Assembly (NCBI GenBank): GCA_021234155.1
Contig: JAJEKV010000053.1
Location: 2,774,077-2,838,076 of the forward strand
Source of the DNA: Isoetes taiwanensis
Taxonomy: Eukaryota; Streptophyta; Lycopodiopsida; Isoetales; Isoetaceae
Direction of reading: 5' to 3'
DNA length: 64,000 bases
Within the stretch, counting starts at the first letter, position 1; each line of letters opens with the position of its first letter. Below the pieces are notes generated by a model. It was given only the letters and a program-made list of their open reading frames with translations, made no database searches and was not told the DNA's origin. Positions 54,160-64,000 of the stretch are shown here, in pieces. Made by a program: the position numbers and the translations under genes.

Positions 54160-54960
54160 TTAAAGGACACCTCGCTTCTTCTCCCGCCGCTTCCCCCGGT
54201 TCCCACCATATGGGGCTCTAGCCGGACACGACTCGCTGCCCCGGGCTATAGCTTCCCCGCTTTGCCTTTCTCCCCGAAGTATCACAGCGCTTGTGCCCGC
54301 TATTCTCGAGGTCCCGACCCTCGCAAGCTTATAGCCTTGGATTCTCCGCTCGAGCATCACCCTAGGGTTTATTGCTCTCACAAGCTTCGCGGATCTCCTC
54401 ATTCAGCCCCCTCGATATAGCTTTCTCTTTGCATGCTTCTCTCCCAACTTCGCACATGACCTTTAGCCTCATGAATTCCTCCAGATATTTAGAACTGATT
54501 TGTTGCCTTGCTGCAACCCGTAAAACTAACGCATCATGCCGACTTATGTTCCCTTGGGAACGTAATGGCGCTTTGAAGGCTTTAGCAAACTTTCTCGAAC
54601 TTACAAGCATCCCCTCGCTTAAGCCGTGTGCCTTTGCATACCCCTTCCACCAAATCCGGAAGCTCCTTTCAAGTTGGCCGTTGCAACTCTGCCTTGTCCT
54701 TATCCTTCATGCCATATGGGCATTTCCATACTTTCGCCATTTCGGCCCCCAGCCATGCTCTCTGCCTCCAAGCGACCCTTTCTCCCCTCGGAATCGTTCC
54801 AGCCAGGCCTTCCATACATTGCCCGGTCGGCGGAATCTACCTTCTTCCTCGGTAGTCGAGGCCCCGATATCTCTTTTGTCGCCCCTCCGGGGTGTTCCTC
54901 TGCCTTCCCTCGTTTCGTTCCTTTCGAGCCCGCTCTTCCTCGAGGCCTGAGTCCGAAGTC
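54160..54960 (-). pseudogene. Ty3/gypsy gag capsid region, frameshifted
   Basis: LVSSRKFAKAFKAPLRSQGN, ISRHDALVLRVAARQQISSK and YLEEFMRLKVMCEVGREACK (54610-54362) fit a retrotransposon gag capsid pattern (helical, with an R-Q-x6-Y-x3-F core). WKAWLERFRGEKG lies upstream (about 54790). A CCHC knuckle could not be read with certainty in 54160-54400. Confidence 0.6.
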
Positions 54961-56710
54961 TCAACTTGAGTCGGAAGATTCCGGGTTGGGGATCTCCTTC
55001 TCTTGCTCCTCTTCTTGTCCCTTCCTTCCCTCCGAAGCCGATGCTTGCGGCAAGAATCGAGCATTGCCCACCGACCCACTCCTGCTTGCACCGGACGGTA
55101 ATGCCTTTTATCTGCTCCAGATCCGTCCTCATCCTGGGCTATCTCCCGCCTGGGGTCATGGGTTCCTATCTTCAAATAGGTTCCTTGCCGGGGTGGTCTC
55201 ATGGCGGGTTTGCTCTTCTATAAGGTCTCGCAGCTTGTCGCTCCCCTCAAGGCTTAGCCCTCTAGCTGCATCCACAAGTGATTAATGGCTATATGGTTAG
55301 TTCCATTTGTTCTCTTGCATTGTTTATGTTTGTTGGTATAATTGTGGGGCAAAATACATCAACAAAACATTTAAAGTGCGCTGTAATTGTATTTATATAT
55401 CATATAATATTTTAAATACAAAAAGTCTCCTGGATCAAGAGTCTAGCTAGTCTTGAAATCGCCCAGGTAAGATCTGTTGTCTTCAAGAAACTTAACTTGG
55501 GCCGCCCCTACCGAAAGTGACCCAAGTTCCCGATGATGCTTGCCGGGCGAGCCTCCCTGATGGCTCTCACCAGTCTTCTACCCCGCTTACTCTCGGATGT
55601 AAGGGCCGCATCCTTTCTAATCTCCCCCGACGCGTCGGTGGGGATGGCGGTCGAAGAGGTCAAGTGCCATTGCCCTCTTGACTAAGACAAAGATAGTCGA
55701 CATTTGCCGCTATTCGGCATGCTTGCCGGCCTCGAGTGCAATCAGCATAAACACTCCTTCTTCTTCGATCAACTTATGTGGAATTACCGCTATTCTCCCA
55801 TCCATCGCCAGTGGTAAAGTAGTACACGGCAATTGCCGTTATTATTATTAGCCCGAAAGCTATCGCTTGTTTGGCTTCCAGCTCACGTGTTCAACAGTGC
55901 TTGTCGACCCTCTACTTGATTGAGCTCCTCAGTAGTCTTCAATTGTCGCGGTCGAGCCTCTGAGGGTCGATTCCTTCTCCTTTTGGCAAGGGTGATATTG
56001 AAGGACCCGGCATTGGATACTCGTGGTCTTCCCACGGATCCCCATCTGCTCTTGGAGGGCGAGGAACTCCTCCTCCTTGGCAGCTCCCCTCGTCCATCAA
56101 TTGCCTTATCTTTGCAGTAGGGCCGGATGTGCCAGGTCGTCTCCCCGGTGGTGGGTGTGGGACTCCCTCACTTTGAGCCCGGGGTCCTGATGCTCCCCTG
56201 ACGATGAAGTCGCCCGTGTCTCGGTCTGCCACCAGTTGGTGGAGCAGTTCGTCCAACCTGAGCTCCCTCTCCCTACATTCCGGGGAGGTTCTCGATGTCG
56301 CTGAGGAGTAGATACTCCTCTCCGCCGATGATGATAGGGGCTAGGCTTGTGATGCCTAGCCCGGTGGGGGGAGCAACTCTGATGCCCTGGCTGCTCTGCT
56401 CAAAATTGATCAGCCCTCGCTCTCCTTGGCGCCGTTCTTCGTCCGAAGTCGAAAGTTCGCGGTATCCTTCGTCGTCCGACTCTTCTTTCATCCTCTCTTG
56501 CTTCCTCGCTTTTGTTGATACCGCAGCTAAAGATTTGCTCTTCCCCTCGCCAGCTATGGGGTCTACCTCCATCGGAGGGATAGAGGTTGCCCCCATCGGG
56601 TTCTCCTGCGCGGTGGGATAAGAAGATGGCTAGGGCGGCCCGATTGTAAGAGAAGTACTTGGTCCCCGCTTGGCGCCGACCATGTAATCCCGGGTAGCCT
56701 CTCAAATTTC
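54961..56710 (-). pseudogene. Low-complexity ORF pieces upstream of gag
   Basis: Several overlapping minus frames hold charged, proline-rich sequence: KKRSKRRRSPTRNLPTQVET (about 55030), ELLHQLVADRDTGDFIVRGA (56250), and KESDDEGYRELSTSDEERRQ-like (56480) with GITSLAPIIIGGEEYLLLSD (56340). They may be one long first gag part broken by indels. No domain recognised. Confidence 0.4.
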
Positions 56711-57285
56711 TTTGTTAGTCAAGTATTTGGCGATGTTGGGGACATGTCGCCAAGGCCGCTTGAAGGGATTGGCCGGGGAACAAAGTATCCTATGCAAGGG
56801 GAACTTGAACAAGGGAGGGTCCTACCCTAGCTTGAAATTCGCTAGCACCCCTATATGTCGGGTTGCATTCAAAAGTAGCTTGATGTCGATTTCTTTCACA
56901 AAGACTTGAAGATGTCGCTGACATCCGCCTCAAAGAAGATGGGCAATCGGGCGCTGCATTATCATCTCCAAAATCAGCAGAGCCATTGATCTAGCAAGGA
57001 AGGGAGTATCAAACGGATGCGTAAGTTTCGGGAGCCGAAAGATCGCCCCTAGGCGCGGGGGGGAGCAAATTTGCGGGTACCAATTGAGAAATGGGGAACT
57101 TATTTATAGAAAAGGGAAAACCCTAATTTTTGGGTGACTTAGAACTTAATGAGATTAGGCAATTCTAACCTATTAAGTGATGCAATTGCAAGTTTGAAGT
57201 ATATTTCTAGGGTTTGAGCATGCTAAGGACCGCATCAACCTATTGTGCAATTTGGAGATCATTTAGTGAAGAAATGAGACGGGTT

Positions 57286-57546
57286 CACGACGCTATACCC
57301 CAAACATTTCTAAAATGTAGAAATCATTCCGGCCTTGACGTAATGAGACATAGGTCCCAATTGGGCTAGGATTACTCAATTTAGGTGATCTAAGACAGAA
57401 TTCCACTAAACTCATCGAAAGAAGTGCAATTGACCCCTTACTTGGTGGATTTGGAGCTGTTTTTGGGCATTTTACATGGTTCACACGCTATGCCTGCACC
57501 GATTCCCCGAAATGTAGAAATCATTCCCCGGCGCACGTGTGAGACA
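57286..57546. repeat. Two copies of a 60-bp module, 3' side of the first ORF
   Basis: CACGCTAT-CC...AATGTAGAAATCATTCC...GACGTGTGAGACAT-like modules occur at 57286-57353 and 57482-57546. Two more lie at 59179-59244 and 59365-59427. Confidence 0.75.
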
Positions 57547-57741
57547 TCGCCTCAATTTTGCTCAAAACTCTAATTTAATTAAAACAAAAGCTAGGATCGC
57601 TATCTTGACCTATTTAAACAAGGTTTGGCACTTTTATTTACACAAAAATTTCTTTATATTAACAAAATTTTCCCAAAGCTTATTTACAAAACTCAAGGTC
57701 GTTAAGCCCTTGATGTGCCCGGCAAGATACATATCCTCGCC

Positions 57742-58480
57742 TCATGAGGGTAACCCTTCTTCGCGGCACCGCGGCAGCCGCTGAATCTTCAAAAATGTTT
57801 CACTAAGTGGGCTTCGCCGCCCTCTTGCAAACACAAAGAACATCTCGTCATCGGCCACGCATGTCCGTGTTGTATTCTTGAATGACTTCAAGGACCCGTG
57901 ACTGGAACGGGCCGGGGAATCGAGTCCAGTAGCTCTTCCGGAAGTGGCCGGATCTCCTTGGAGTGCCCCGCCTTCCTCCCCGCTTCTTCTTGTTCCGCTT
58001 CTTCCCCGCTGCATTAGGGGCTTGGGCTTTGGTGGAGGGGGCTTTAGTGTTCTGCTTCTTCGCCTGGTGCCCGCCAATCGTTCTCACCCTGCTCCCGGTA
58101 ATAGGCATTGTAGGCCTCCCACTTTGCCATATACTGGCGTGCGGCTCCTCGATCCTCTTCTGATAGACCTTTAGGGGTCTATCACATAGGGTTTCTCCCG
58201 TTAGGCCGTGGGGCCTTGACCCTATCCCATCGTTGGAAATGGTGGGGGCCGCCACCGCCCGACCTCCTCACCGCTCTTGGGCCGTCTGCTTTCGAGGTAC
58301 CTCTTCCTCTCTGACGAACACCGGGCTTTGAAGAGCTTGCCCGTCTCTGCTTGCCCGTGCCGTAGTCTTAGTCCGAATGTCGTCGGTGGTGGTAGGGGTC
58401 TCCTCTCCTGACGGCTCGTTGATGACAGGTTCTACGCCCTCTTTTAACCTTGACCCGACTTCCTCTTGCACGCCTTGATG
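57742..58480 (-). pseudogene. First ORF of the Ty3 element: basic region plus H3/CENH3-like part
   Basis: Minus-strand pieces: EEVGSRLKEGVEPVINEPSG (58465), then PKGLSEEDRGAARQYMAKW followed by EAYNAYY (about 58173-58096), then a Lys/Arg-rich histone-tail-like run (AGKKRNKKKRGGRRGT), then GPFQSRVLEVIQEYNTDM (about 57912-57859). The next frame gives CLQEGGEAHLVKHF (57833-57792), and the first frame resumes with FEDSAAAAV and RRRVTLMR (to 57740). Canonical H3 has PFQRLVREIAQDFKTD, LQEACEAYLVGLFED and KRVTIM in the same order and nearly the same spacing. The first half also matches the relic at 33.2 kb. Frame changes mean this copy is broken. Histone homology is inferred, not proven; a chance likeness of a helical gag is the alternative. 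Confidence 0.5.
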
Positions 58481-59178
58481 GCCTTGGCCCTCCTCTTCTT
58501 GGATCGGCGAAAACTCTTCACCCTTTGATCTCGCTCACATTTTGTTTGACCGTGCTTGTAACGGGCGTGCTAAGTCGGCCTCTTCCTCCCGGGGGTGAGT
58601 TCTGCGGCCCGGTTCTTTGCTCCTCTCCTACACGCGCGCTCCCCTCCTGCGGTGGATACCGACTTTGTGGTTGTTCTTGGCCCTATTGGTGGGTTAAGCT
58701 GATTTCCCTCTGCTCCTCACGGTGGGTTGGCGTCCCCACGGTGTTATCCTGGCGCTCCCAGCTTCACGCCTCTGTAGGTGCCCAGTTTGGTTTGAGGGAT
58801 CTGGGTCATGGCGTCTGTCGATTGGATCCTCCAAGATCTCTCTGCGTGGTCGCCCGGGTCCGACTCGATTCTCGCCGACGGCGAAGATCCGCCGACGTGG
58901 AGAAGGCGTTCAAGAATCCCGCGGAAAGGCCGGAGGCCGGCGCCGGAGGATCCGCTGCTAGGCTTCCTTTGTACCGCCGCGGGCTATCATTTTTACTGTT
59001 GCTCGATTGGAGCTACGCTACTAAGATCGCCTTGACACAATACGAAATGCGAAGTTCTCGTGAAGGACTAAAAAATGGGAGGGGGTCCAGTTCTATTTAT
59101 AGGGCCACTTTTAGGTCAACTTTTAACTACCTTTTTTGGGTTGTCTAAGGCATCTAAAACACCTAATTAGCAGTGTCT
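58481..59178 (-). other. GC-rich leader between PBS and first ORF
   Basis: Both strands have open frames here because of high GC, including a + frame from 58808 (MASVDWILQDLSAWSPGSDS). None has family features. TTCTATTTATAGGGCC (about 59090-59105) is TATA-like on the + strand. Confidence 0.35.
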
Positions 59179-59427
59179 CACGCTATGCCTCACCGATTCC
59201 TAGAATCTAGAAACCCCGGGCCCGGCGCCGACGTGTGAGACATGGTGGGGCCCAGATTAAATTAACATGTAACATGCTAAATCTACTAATTCTTAGCTTA
59301 AATTTAGAATTATCAAGATATTTTAATTGTAATTTACAACTTTTTTGGTGTCAGTCGAATGTTCAAGACGCTGTTACTCGCATTCCTAGAATGTAGAAAT
59401 CATCCCGGGCGCCGACGTGTGAGACCA
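59179..59427. repeat. Two copies of the 60-bp module, 5' side of the first ORF
   Basis: CACGCTATGCCTCACCGATT...GGCGCCGACGTGTGAGACAT at 59179-59244, and a related copy at 59365-59427. Together with 57286-57546 these bracket the first ORF. Confidence 0.75.
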
Positions 59428-59611
59428 TCCTACTTTTGATGTTGGCTCATCAATTTTAGTCTTTTTACGCTTTCTATTCTTTTTAACTGCTACTAGCTTA
59501 GCATAAACTACAAAAATGAGAAAAAATTTTCATTTTTTTCCGAGGTTTGAGGATCCTATCAAGTTAGTGCTACCGGAACATGGCTGCTTTGCTCTTGGTC
59601 TCCAAGAACAT

Positions 59612-59623
59612 AGCTCGATACCA
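59612..59623 (-). other. Primer-binding site (initiator Met tRNA type)
   Basis: On the minus strand TGGTATCGAGCTATG starts at 59623, just inside the 5' LTR. The standard plant PBS TGGTATCAGAGC matches except for one missing A. It primes minus-strand DNA synthesis. Confidence 0.85.
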
Positions 59624-61294
59624 TCGCGGACGCCCCTACTCGCATTACCTGCCCTCACCGTATACAAACAGAGTTCATCCCCCATACCAGCTCCATGCTA
59701 ATACAGGCCTCCACATGACACCGCAACCGCGGACGTTCCAAAGTGGGGAAGAGTGGAAGGGTCATTGCACCCCGCCTCCCTCGTGGCCTACCTAGTCATG
59801 AAGCGTAAACATACATGTCAAGTAGCACATACATCAACATCATATGACCATCAATGCGATGGTCCTCCACATATCTCGCATAGACAAAGACCAAAGACAT
59901 CACATAGGGAATCCTACCCAAGGCTCGCATTACGTGGATGGACCGACAAGCTTGGGTCTCCCCAGAGTTCATTGCGCATGCAATTCATGGCAATGGATTT
60001 GGCGGGCATAAGAACATGGCATTGGGTTGTCCACTCCATCCGCCTCCTCAGGCACACACTTTGCAGTAGGCTGAAAAGTGTTGGGACTCGATCAGAGCCC
60101 ACGGGATGCATAGCCAAGGGGGCTATATCCCGGGTTACATCTCCCCAGCCCGATGGGGTGTAGGGATCTCTCCCTCCGTAGATCTACAAATGCCGACTAA
60201 GGTGACTAGAGGGCCACCGCCTCGTGATCCCACTTGAACTCAATGGAAGGTCATATTCACCACCTCACGAAAGTGGTCGAGCCCATGCCTTGCCCACACG
60301 CAGCTGGCAAGCCATTAGACCTAGTCACAAAGGACCCCTAGCAAGCATTTCAACACACCATAGGGGTCGCTCAAGAGTCGAACATGAACCTCCTTATAAG
60401 CCGCCTGCCCCTTCACCCACAAACGTGTGTGGCTCTTGCACGTGCCGCATCTACAAAGGTGCTAGAGAGGCTACCTAGGAGCATCAACTACAAAGCTTTA
60501 GGTCTCTACCCCTTCCCAATACAAGGAGTTCATAGAGATGCATCATCCATATATTCCTTCACAGAGAACTAAAGAACTAAATCTAATCTACAACATAGAG
60601 TTAGGTTCTTTTAGTTAGAATCGCTATCTAAAGATCTAGAGGGGAGGCCGCGGGCAATCTAATAGGCTAAACCTACCATTCAATGACTAAAATAGGGTTT
60701 AGACTATCTAATTGGCCAAATACCATCCTTGAGGGGTTCTCCCCGACCGAAGCTCTCACCATCCCACAAACGCCGAACCCGTGAGAAACTAAGAATGCAA
60801 TTCTCCCAAATGAAGTTCGATGCGCTTTTGGTCGCTAAGCGCCCAAAACAGAAGTTCAAGCCCTAAAATCGAAAATTAGGTTAGCTAGGGTTTCCAACCC
60901 TATATAGACAAGGGGTTGGCTAGGGTTTCCACCATCCCCTTTTGGCATGTGGGATAATTGAAATGGGCCCACTTGCCCTTAAGGGCTGGTGGCCAAATGT
61001 GCCCACATGGAAATGTGTGCACATTAATGAATGTGTACATTGGAAAATGTGCACATTAATTGCACCTATGGGTATGGCCCACTTGGCATCAAGTGGCCAC
61101 ATGGAAATGTGTGCCCACATTAATGTGTACATTGAAAAATGTGCACATTAATACTAATGCACATTCTTAGCAAGTTGCCCCCTAGGGGCTACCCACTTGG
61201 TTATATCGCCATGCACACGCCAATCGGTGGCGGTACGCTGCGACGCATAGCATAATATACGCCCCGGAGCCGATATTGTGCCGGAACGCCACCG
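59624..61294 (-). repeat. 5' LTR of the Ty3/gypsy element
   Basis: Similar over its whole length to 47798-49479 (for example CATCCCCCATACCAGCTCCA and AAGGTCATATTCACCACCTC in both). The copies differ by many short indels, and also at the extreme ends (CGCGGACG instead of TGTGACG). TATA-like CTATATAG and telo-box sites are conserved at about 60885-60930. Confidence 0.9.
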
Positions 61295-62100
61295 TGGATG
61301 ACAGTTGGTGAAGTGTTAGAATCACATCCAGAACTAGACAATAGCTGACATGGAACCACACCTTGCTATGTATGTGAAAAAACATGGATTGGTCCCTTAA
61401 TATTTTATTGGAATATATGATTGTTTTTAATGCTATTCGTTTCATGTATCCATAATTTTGGGGTTGTTCTTGCCTGGAAAATAATGTAATATGTTATCAG
61501 ATTATACATTATTTTCATCTTAATGTTCCAGGATTCTGATGTCATGAATTTAAAGAACTTGCCCTTCTGTTTTGCATGTCTAAAAGACACATGGGAATTG
61601 CAATGTTTATGTGATTTATCAAGTCCAAAAAAAAAAAGATTAAAAAAAAAACAAAAGCCCCCTAGGAAACTAGAAAATTACTGCAGGTTGGTGTAATTTT
61701 GGAATTGACATAATCCCAATTTAATTGAATGATGGTTATTATTATAAGGAGAGAGGGGCACCGCTTGAAAACGCTACAAGAATCTCCGAAAACACACAGG
61801 AAACCAAAGATCCTCCAAGAATTTCGACAAAACTCCTCAAGGCCGACTTAAAATGGTATCAAACAAAAAAGACAGCGAAGACGATTCAGAAAATGTAAAC
61901 AAAGAGTCGATCGATGCAGCCTAGCCCCTTGGCGTCAAGTCGACGCCATAGCTGGAGCTCGGCCAGACGGAAAAAGAAATGAATAGTGAAATGCCACGCC
62001 CAAAAAAATGCCCCACACCAATTTTCCGTTATAAAGACAGCGTTTAGGTAAACAAATTAGGCTGCCGTAAAATTGGCCTCCCAAGACATCTCAAGGGTCG
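61295..62100. other. Non-coding stretch, possible LTR-element edge
   Basis: No gene recognised. Near 61852 AAATGGTATCAAACAAAAAA precedes a short frame (MVSNKKDSEDDSENVNKE) and could be a degraded PBS and leader of another LTR element. Low certainty. Confidence 0.25.
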
Positions 62101-62356
62101 GCCAATTTTCTAGGCCGGAAATTGCGACACCTAAACATTCCTTATACTAAATCTTATGTAATACATGAATATCCGCGCGGAGGCCAATTTTCTAGGCCGA
62201 AAATTGCGACACCTAAACATTCCTATATACTAAATCTTATGTAATACATGAAATCAAGAGCTTCTAGGAAATTTTCTAGGCCAGAAATTGCGACACCTAA
62301 ACATTCCTATATACTAAATCTTATGTAATACATGAAATCAAGAGCTTCTAGGAACA
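62101..62356. repeat. Three-copy tandem repeat, unit 82-88 bp
   Basis: Units start at 62101, 62183 and about 62268. Each has AATTTTCTAGGCC, AAATTGCGACACCTAAACAT and ACTAAATCTTATGTAATACA. Units 2 and 3 are nearly identical. Confidence 0.9.
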
Positions 62357-62528
62357 TGAAATTGGCTTCTTGGAAGCATGAAACTTAAGTAACAAAAATG
62401 TTCTATTCCAACTTTCCTTGTTCATGATTCTTATTAAGTCCGCGATACTCGCATCAATTGGCTCCAAAATGGTATGGCGGATTGGGCAGCCACCCACGTA
62501 ACTCATTGGTTTCGTGACGTTAAAATAC

Positions 62529-62621
<93 letters not shown>
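62529..62621. repeat. CTAT/ATCT tetranucleotide microsatellite
   Basis: About 23 uninterrupted repeats. It lies about 80 bp before the PPR start codon, in the probable 5' UTR or promoter. Confidence 0.97.
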
Positions 62622-62698
62622 AAAATCTGTCCCAAAATTCGAAATGAGGCTGGTTTAATTCCATGTTTAATTCCTAAGACGCAAGAATGGGATAAATA

Positions 62699-64000
62699 AT
62701 GCTAGCGGGGCGCATAGAAAAGGCCCTCGCTTCCGCTTCCTCCCCCAGGTATAAGTTTTCACTCTATTTTCATCTGAACGTTGGTCCATATTGTCCTTGC
62801 TCCTCCTGTGCAGGGTTTTGGACTACCTGAGCAGTCTATGCAAGACAGGACGTTTAGATGAAGCGCTTGAGCTTTTGGAGCTGGAGCATATCCCCATATC
62901 CCGAGACAATGCATTTTGCCTTCTTCAGCAGTGTAGCAGAAATAAGGACCTGGATAGAGGCAAGCGAGTGCAGTCCCTTATGGTCTTTGCCAAAATTGAT
63001 TCTGTTGAAATTCTGGGCAACCATCTTATTCGTCTATTTGCTTCCTGTGGATGTTTGGATGAAGCTAATCAAGCATTTTATAAAATTTTGCACCCAAGTG
63101 TGTACTCATGGAGTGCAATTATCTCAGCTCATGCTAATCTTGGGAGTGGTGCAGATGCCCTTCTTCTATATAGCAAAATGCAACTTTCAGGCATCAAAGC
63201 TGATAAATGTGTTTATCTTGCTGTTCTTAAAGGATGTGGCATGATAGGTGCTCTCCAACAAGGAAGGGAAATCCATCATCAGGTTCTTGGAAGTGGAATT
63301 GATTTTGATGTTGTCATTGGAAGCACCCTTATCAATATGTACGCAAAATGCGGAAGCTTAGAAGAATCACGTGATGTCTTGGAAGGTTTACAAACTCTGA
63401 ATGTGGTATGCTGGGGGGCCATGATTTCAGGGTGTGCAGAACATGGCGAAGATTTTCTTGCCCTAGATTGTTTTCAGAAGATGCAAAAGGATGGCGTTAG
63501 GGCAGACAAAGTTATATTCCTAAGCACATTAAAAGCATGTGGTCATATTGAATGCATTGAACAAGGCAGACTTATTCATGGACAGATATTACTGCATATC
63601 GTCGGATCTGATGCGGTTCTGGAAAGTACCCTTGTTGATATGTATGCAAAATGTGGCAGTTTGCAGGAATCACACAAAGTATTCAGAAACATGACTGTTA
63701 GGGACGTTGTAGCTTGGGATGCAGTTATTACAGGTTATGTACAGCACGATGAAGGGGTTCTTGCCCTGGAATCATTTCATAGGATGCAAAAAGAGGGCAT
63801 AAAGCCAGATAAAGTTACATTTCCAAGTATCTTGAAAGCATGTATCAAGAGTAAAGCAATTCAGCAAGGCAGAGTTATTCATGGTAGTCTTATTAGCCTT
63901 GGGCTTCAAGCAGATACTGTTGTGGGAAACACCCTTGTTGACATGTATGCCAAGTGCAATAGTTTAGAAGAGTCCTGTAAAGTGTTTGACAACTTGTGGA
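62699..64000 (+). CDS. Pentatricopeptide repeat (PPR) protein, PLS-type, 5' part
   Basis: Exon 1 is 62699-62748 (MLAGRIEKALASASSP). A 65-bp intron (62749-62813, GTATAAGT...TCCTGTGCAG) follows, and exon 2 is open from 62814 to the window end without a stop (about 412 residues so far). After DYLSSLCKTGRLDEALELLE come tandem PPR units with a 303-nt (101-residue) period. The MYAKC starts at 63337, 63640 and 63943 are exactly 303 apart. Typical phrases: NVVCWGAMISGCAEHGEDFL, DGVRADKVIFLSTLKACGHI, EQGRLIHGQ. The P-L-S pattern is that of organelle RNA-editing or processing factors, which bind RNA one base per repeat. The short N-terminus could be an organelle targeting peptide. Any E/DYW domain lies beyond the window. 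The start is chosen because it is the only ATG that splices in frame; exon 2 itself has no early ATG. Confidence 0.93.
62749..62813 (+). other. 65-bp intron in the PPR gene
   Basis: Donor CCCAG|GTATAAGT and acceptor TCCTCCTGTGCAG|GG. Removing it joins the frame of the 62699 ATG to the repeat-coding exon. Unspliced, the frame meets a TAA at 62752. Confidence 0.8.

Larger units (their letters stand above)
47798..61294 (-). mobile_element. Ty3/gypsy LTR retrotransposon, 13.5 kb, chromovirus-like, decayed
   Basis: Two similar LTRs (47798-49479 and about 59624-61294) flank a minus-oriented interior. From the right: PBS, an unusual first ORF (57.7-58.5 kb), linker ORFs, gag, protease, RT, RNase H, integrase and a chromo-like C-terminal piece, then the PPT. 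The order PR-RT-RH-IN identifies Ty3/gypsy. The interior frame changes many times, and both the protease and RT active sites are altered, so the copy is dead. A clean target-site duplication was not found; GGAT lies near both outer edges (47794-47797 and about 61296-61300). Confidence 0.92.

Noticed and set aside
54031-55285. Long + strand ORFs (192 and 219 codons)
   Set aside because: Antisense shadows of gag on the minus strand, which carries the recognisable sequence.
58450-59148. A 232-codon + strand ORF in the Ty3 leader
   Set aside because: It runs antisense to the element in GC-rich sequence where stops are rare; no domain features.
62514-62699. An ORF encoding repeated Tyr-Leu-Ser-Ile
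   Set aside because: Simply the translated tetranucleotide microsatellite.
62858-63244. A 128-codon + strand ORF inside the PPR gene
   Set aside because: Wrong frame; the PPR frame is open through the same region with repeat motifs in register.

Overview
This window looks like nuclear DNA of a land plant, most likely a fern or another seed-free vascular plant. That placement is inferred from a PLS-class PPR gene with MYAKCG-type repeats, plant-type LINE and Ty3/gypsy elements, short GT-AG introns, and a very high load of decayed transposons. Only one gene looks intact: the PPR gene at the right edge (62699 to beyond 64000, + strand). Most other protein-coding matter is relic or retrotransposon sequence.

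Layout. 0.9-1.05 kb: a six-unit palindromic AT-rich tandem repeat. 1.1-1.8 kb: a broken N4/N6-type DNA methyltransferase. 2.3-2.7 and 3.6-4.3 kb: an acidic exon-like ORF and a broken coiled-coil gene. 5.7-5.9 kb: a Rab GTPase P-loop relic (-). 7.0-7.9 kb: minus-strand exon-like fragments. 8-15.8 kb: mostly non-coding, with several duplications and tandem repeats. 15.9-19.0 kb: an NRT1/PTR (NPF) transporter pseudogene (-), broken by a 127-bp duplication and by a hairpin-array repeat. 19.2-20.3 kb: a truncated TsaD/GCP1 (mitochondrial t6A synthase) pseudogene (-). 22.0-23.8 kb: a Ty3/gypsy relic (-). 24.591-32.477 kb: a nearly full-length LINE with a 15-bp target-site duplication, a poly(A) tail, a frameshifted ORF2 and two additional ORFs. 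32.8-33.3 kb: a relic with strong histone H3/CENH3 resemblance (-). 35.6-42.5 kb: a long A-rich, strand-asymmetric, internally repetitive non-coding block. 47.00-47.11 kb: a perfect 45-bp inverted repeat. 47.798-61.294 kb: a 13.5-kb Ty3/gypsy element in minus orientation with about 1.68-kb LTRs, an initiator-Met-type PBS, a PPT, and gag, PR, RT, RH, IN and chromo-like remnants. 62.1-62.6 kb: tandem repeats and a tetranucleotide microsatellite. 62.7 kb to the end: the PPR gene.

Most interesting observation. The first ORF of the Ty3/gypsy element (about 57.74-58.48 kb, -) and the independent relic at 32.80-33.29 kb (-) share a protein module. In both, the stretch after a shared P-x-G...W-x-A-Y-N region resembles the histone fold of H3/CENH3 (for example QEFKTD then LFEEANLC at the H3 spacing). 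This suggests a retrotransposon lineage that captured, or convergently resembles, a histone H3-fold domain. The frames are decayed, so this is a hypothesis for profile searches.

Limits. All identifications are by eye. Many frameshifts are seen, and the two Ty3 LTR copies differ largely by short indels, so some breaks could be assembly error rather than biology.
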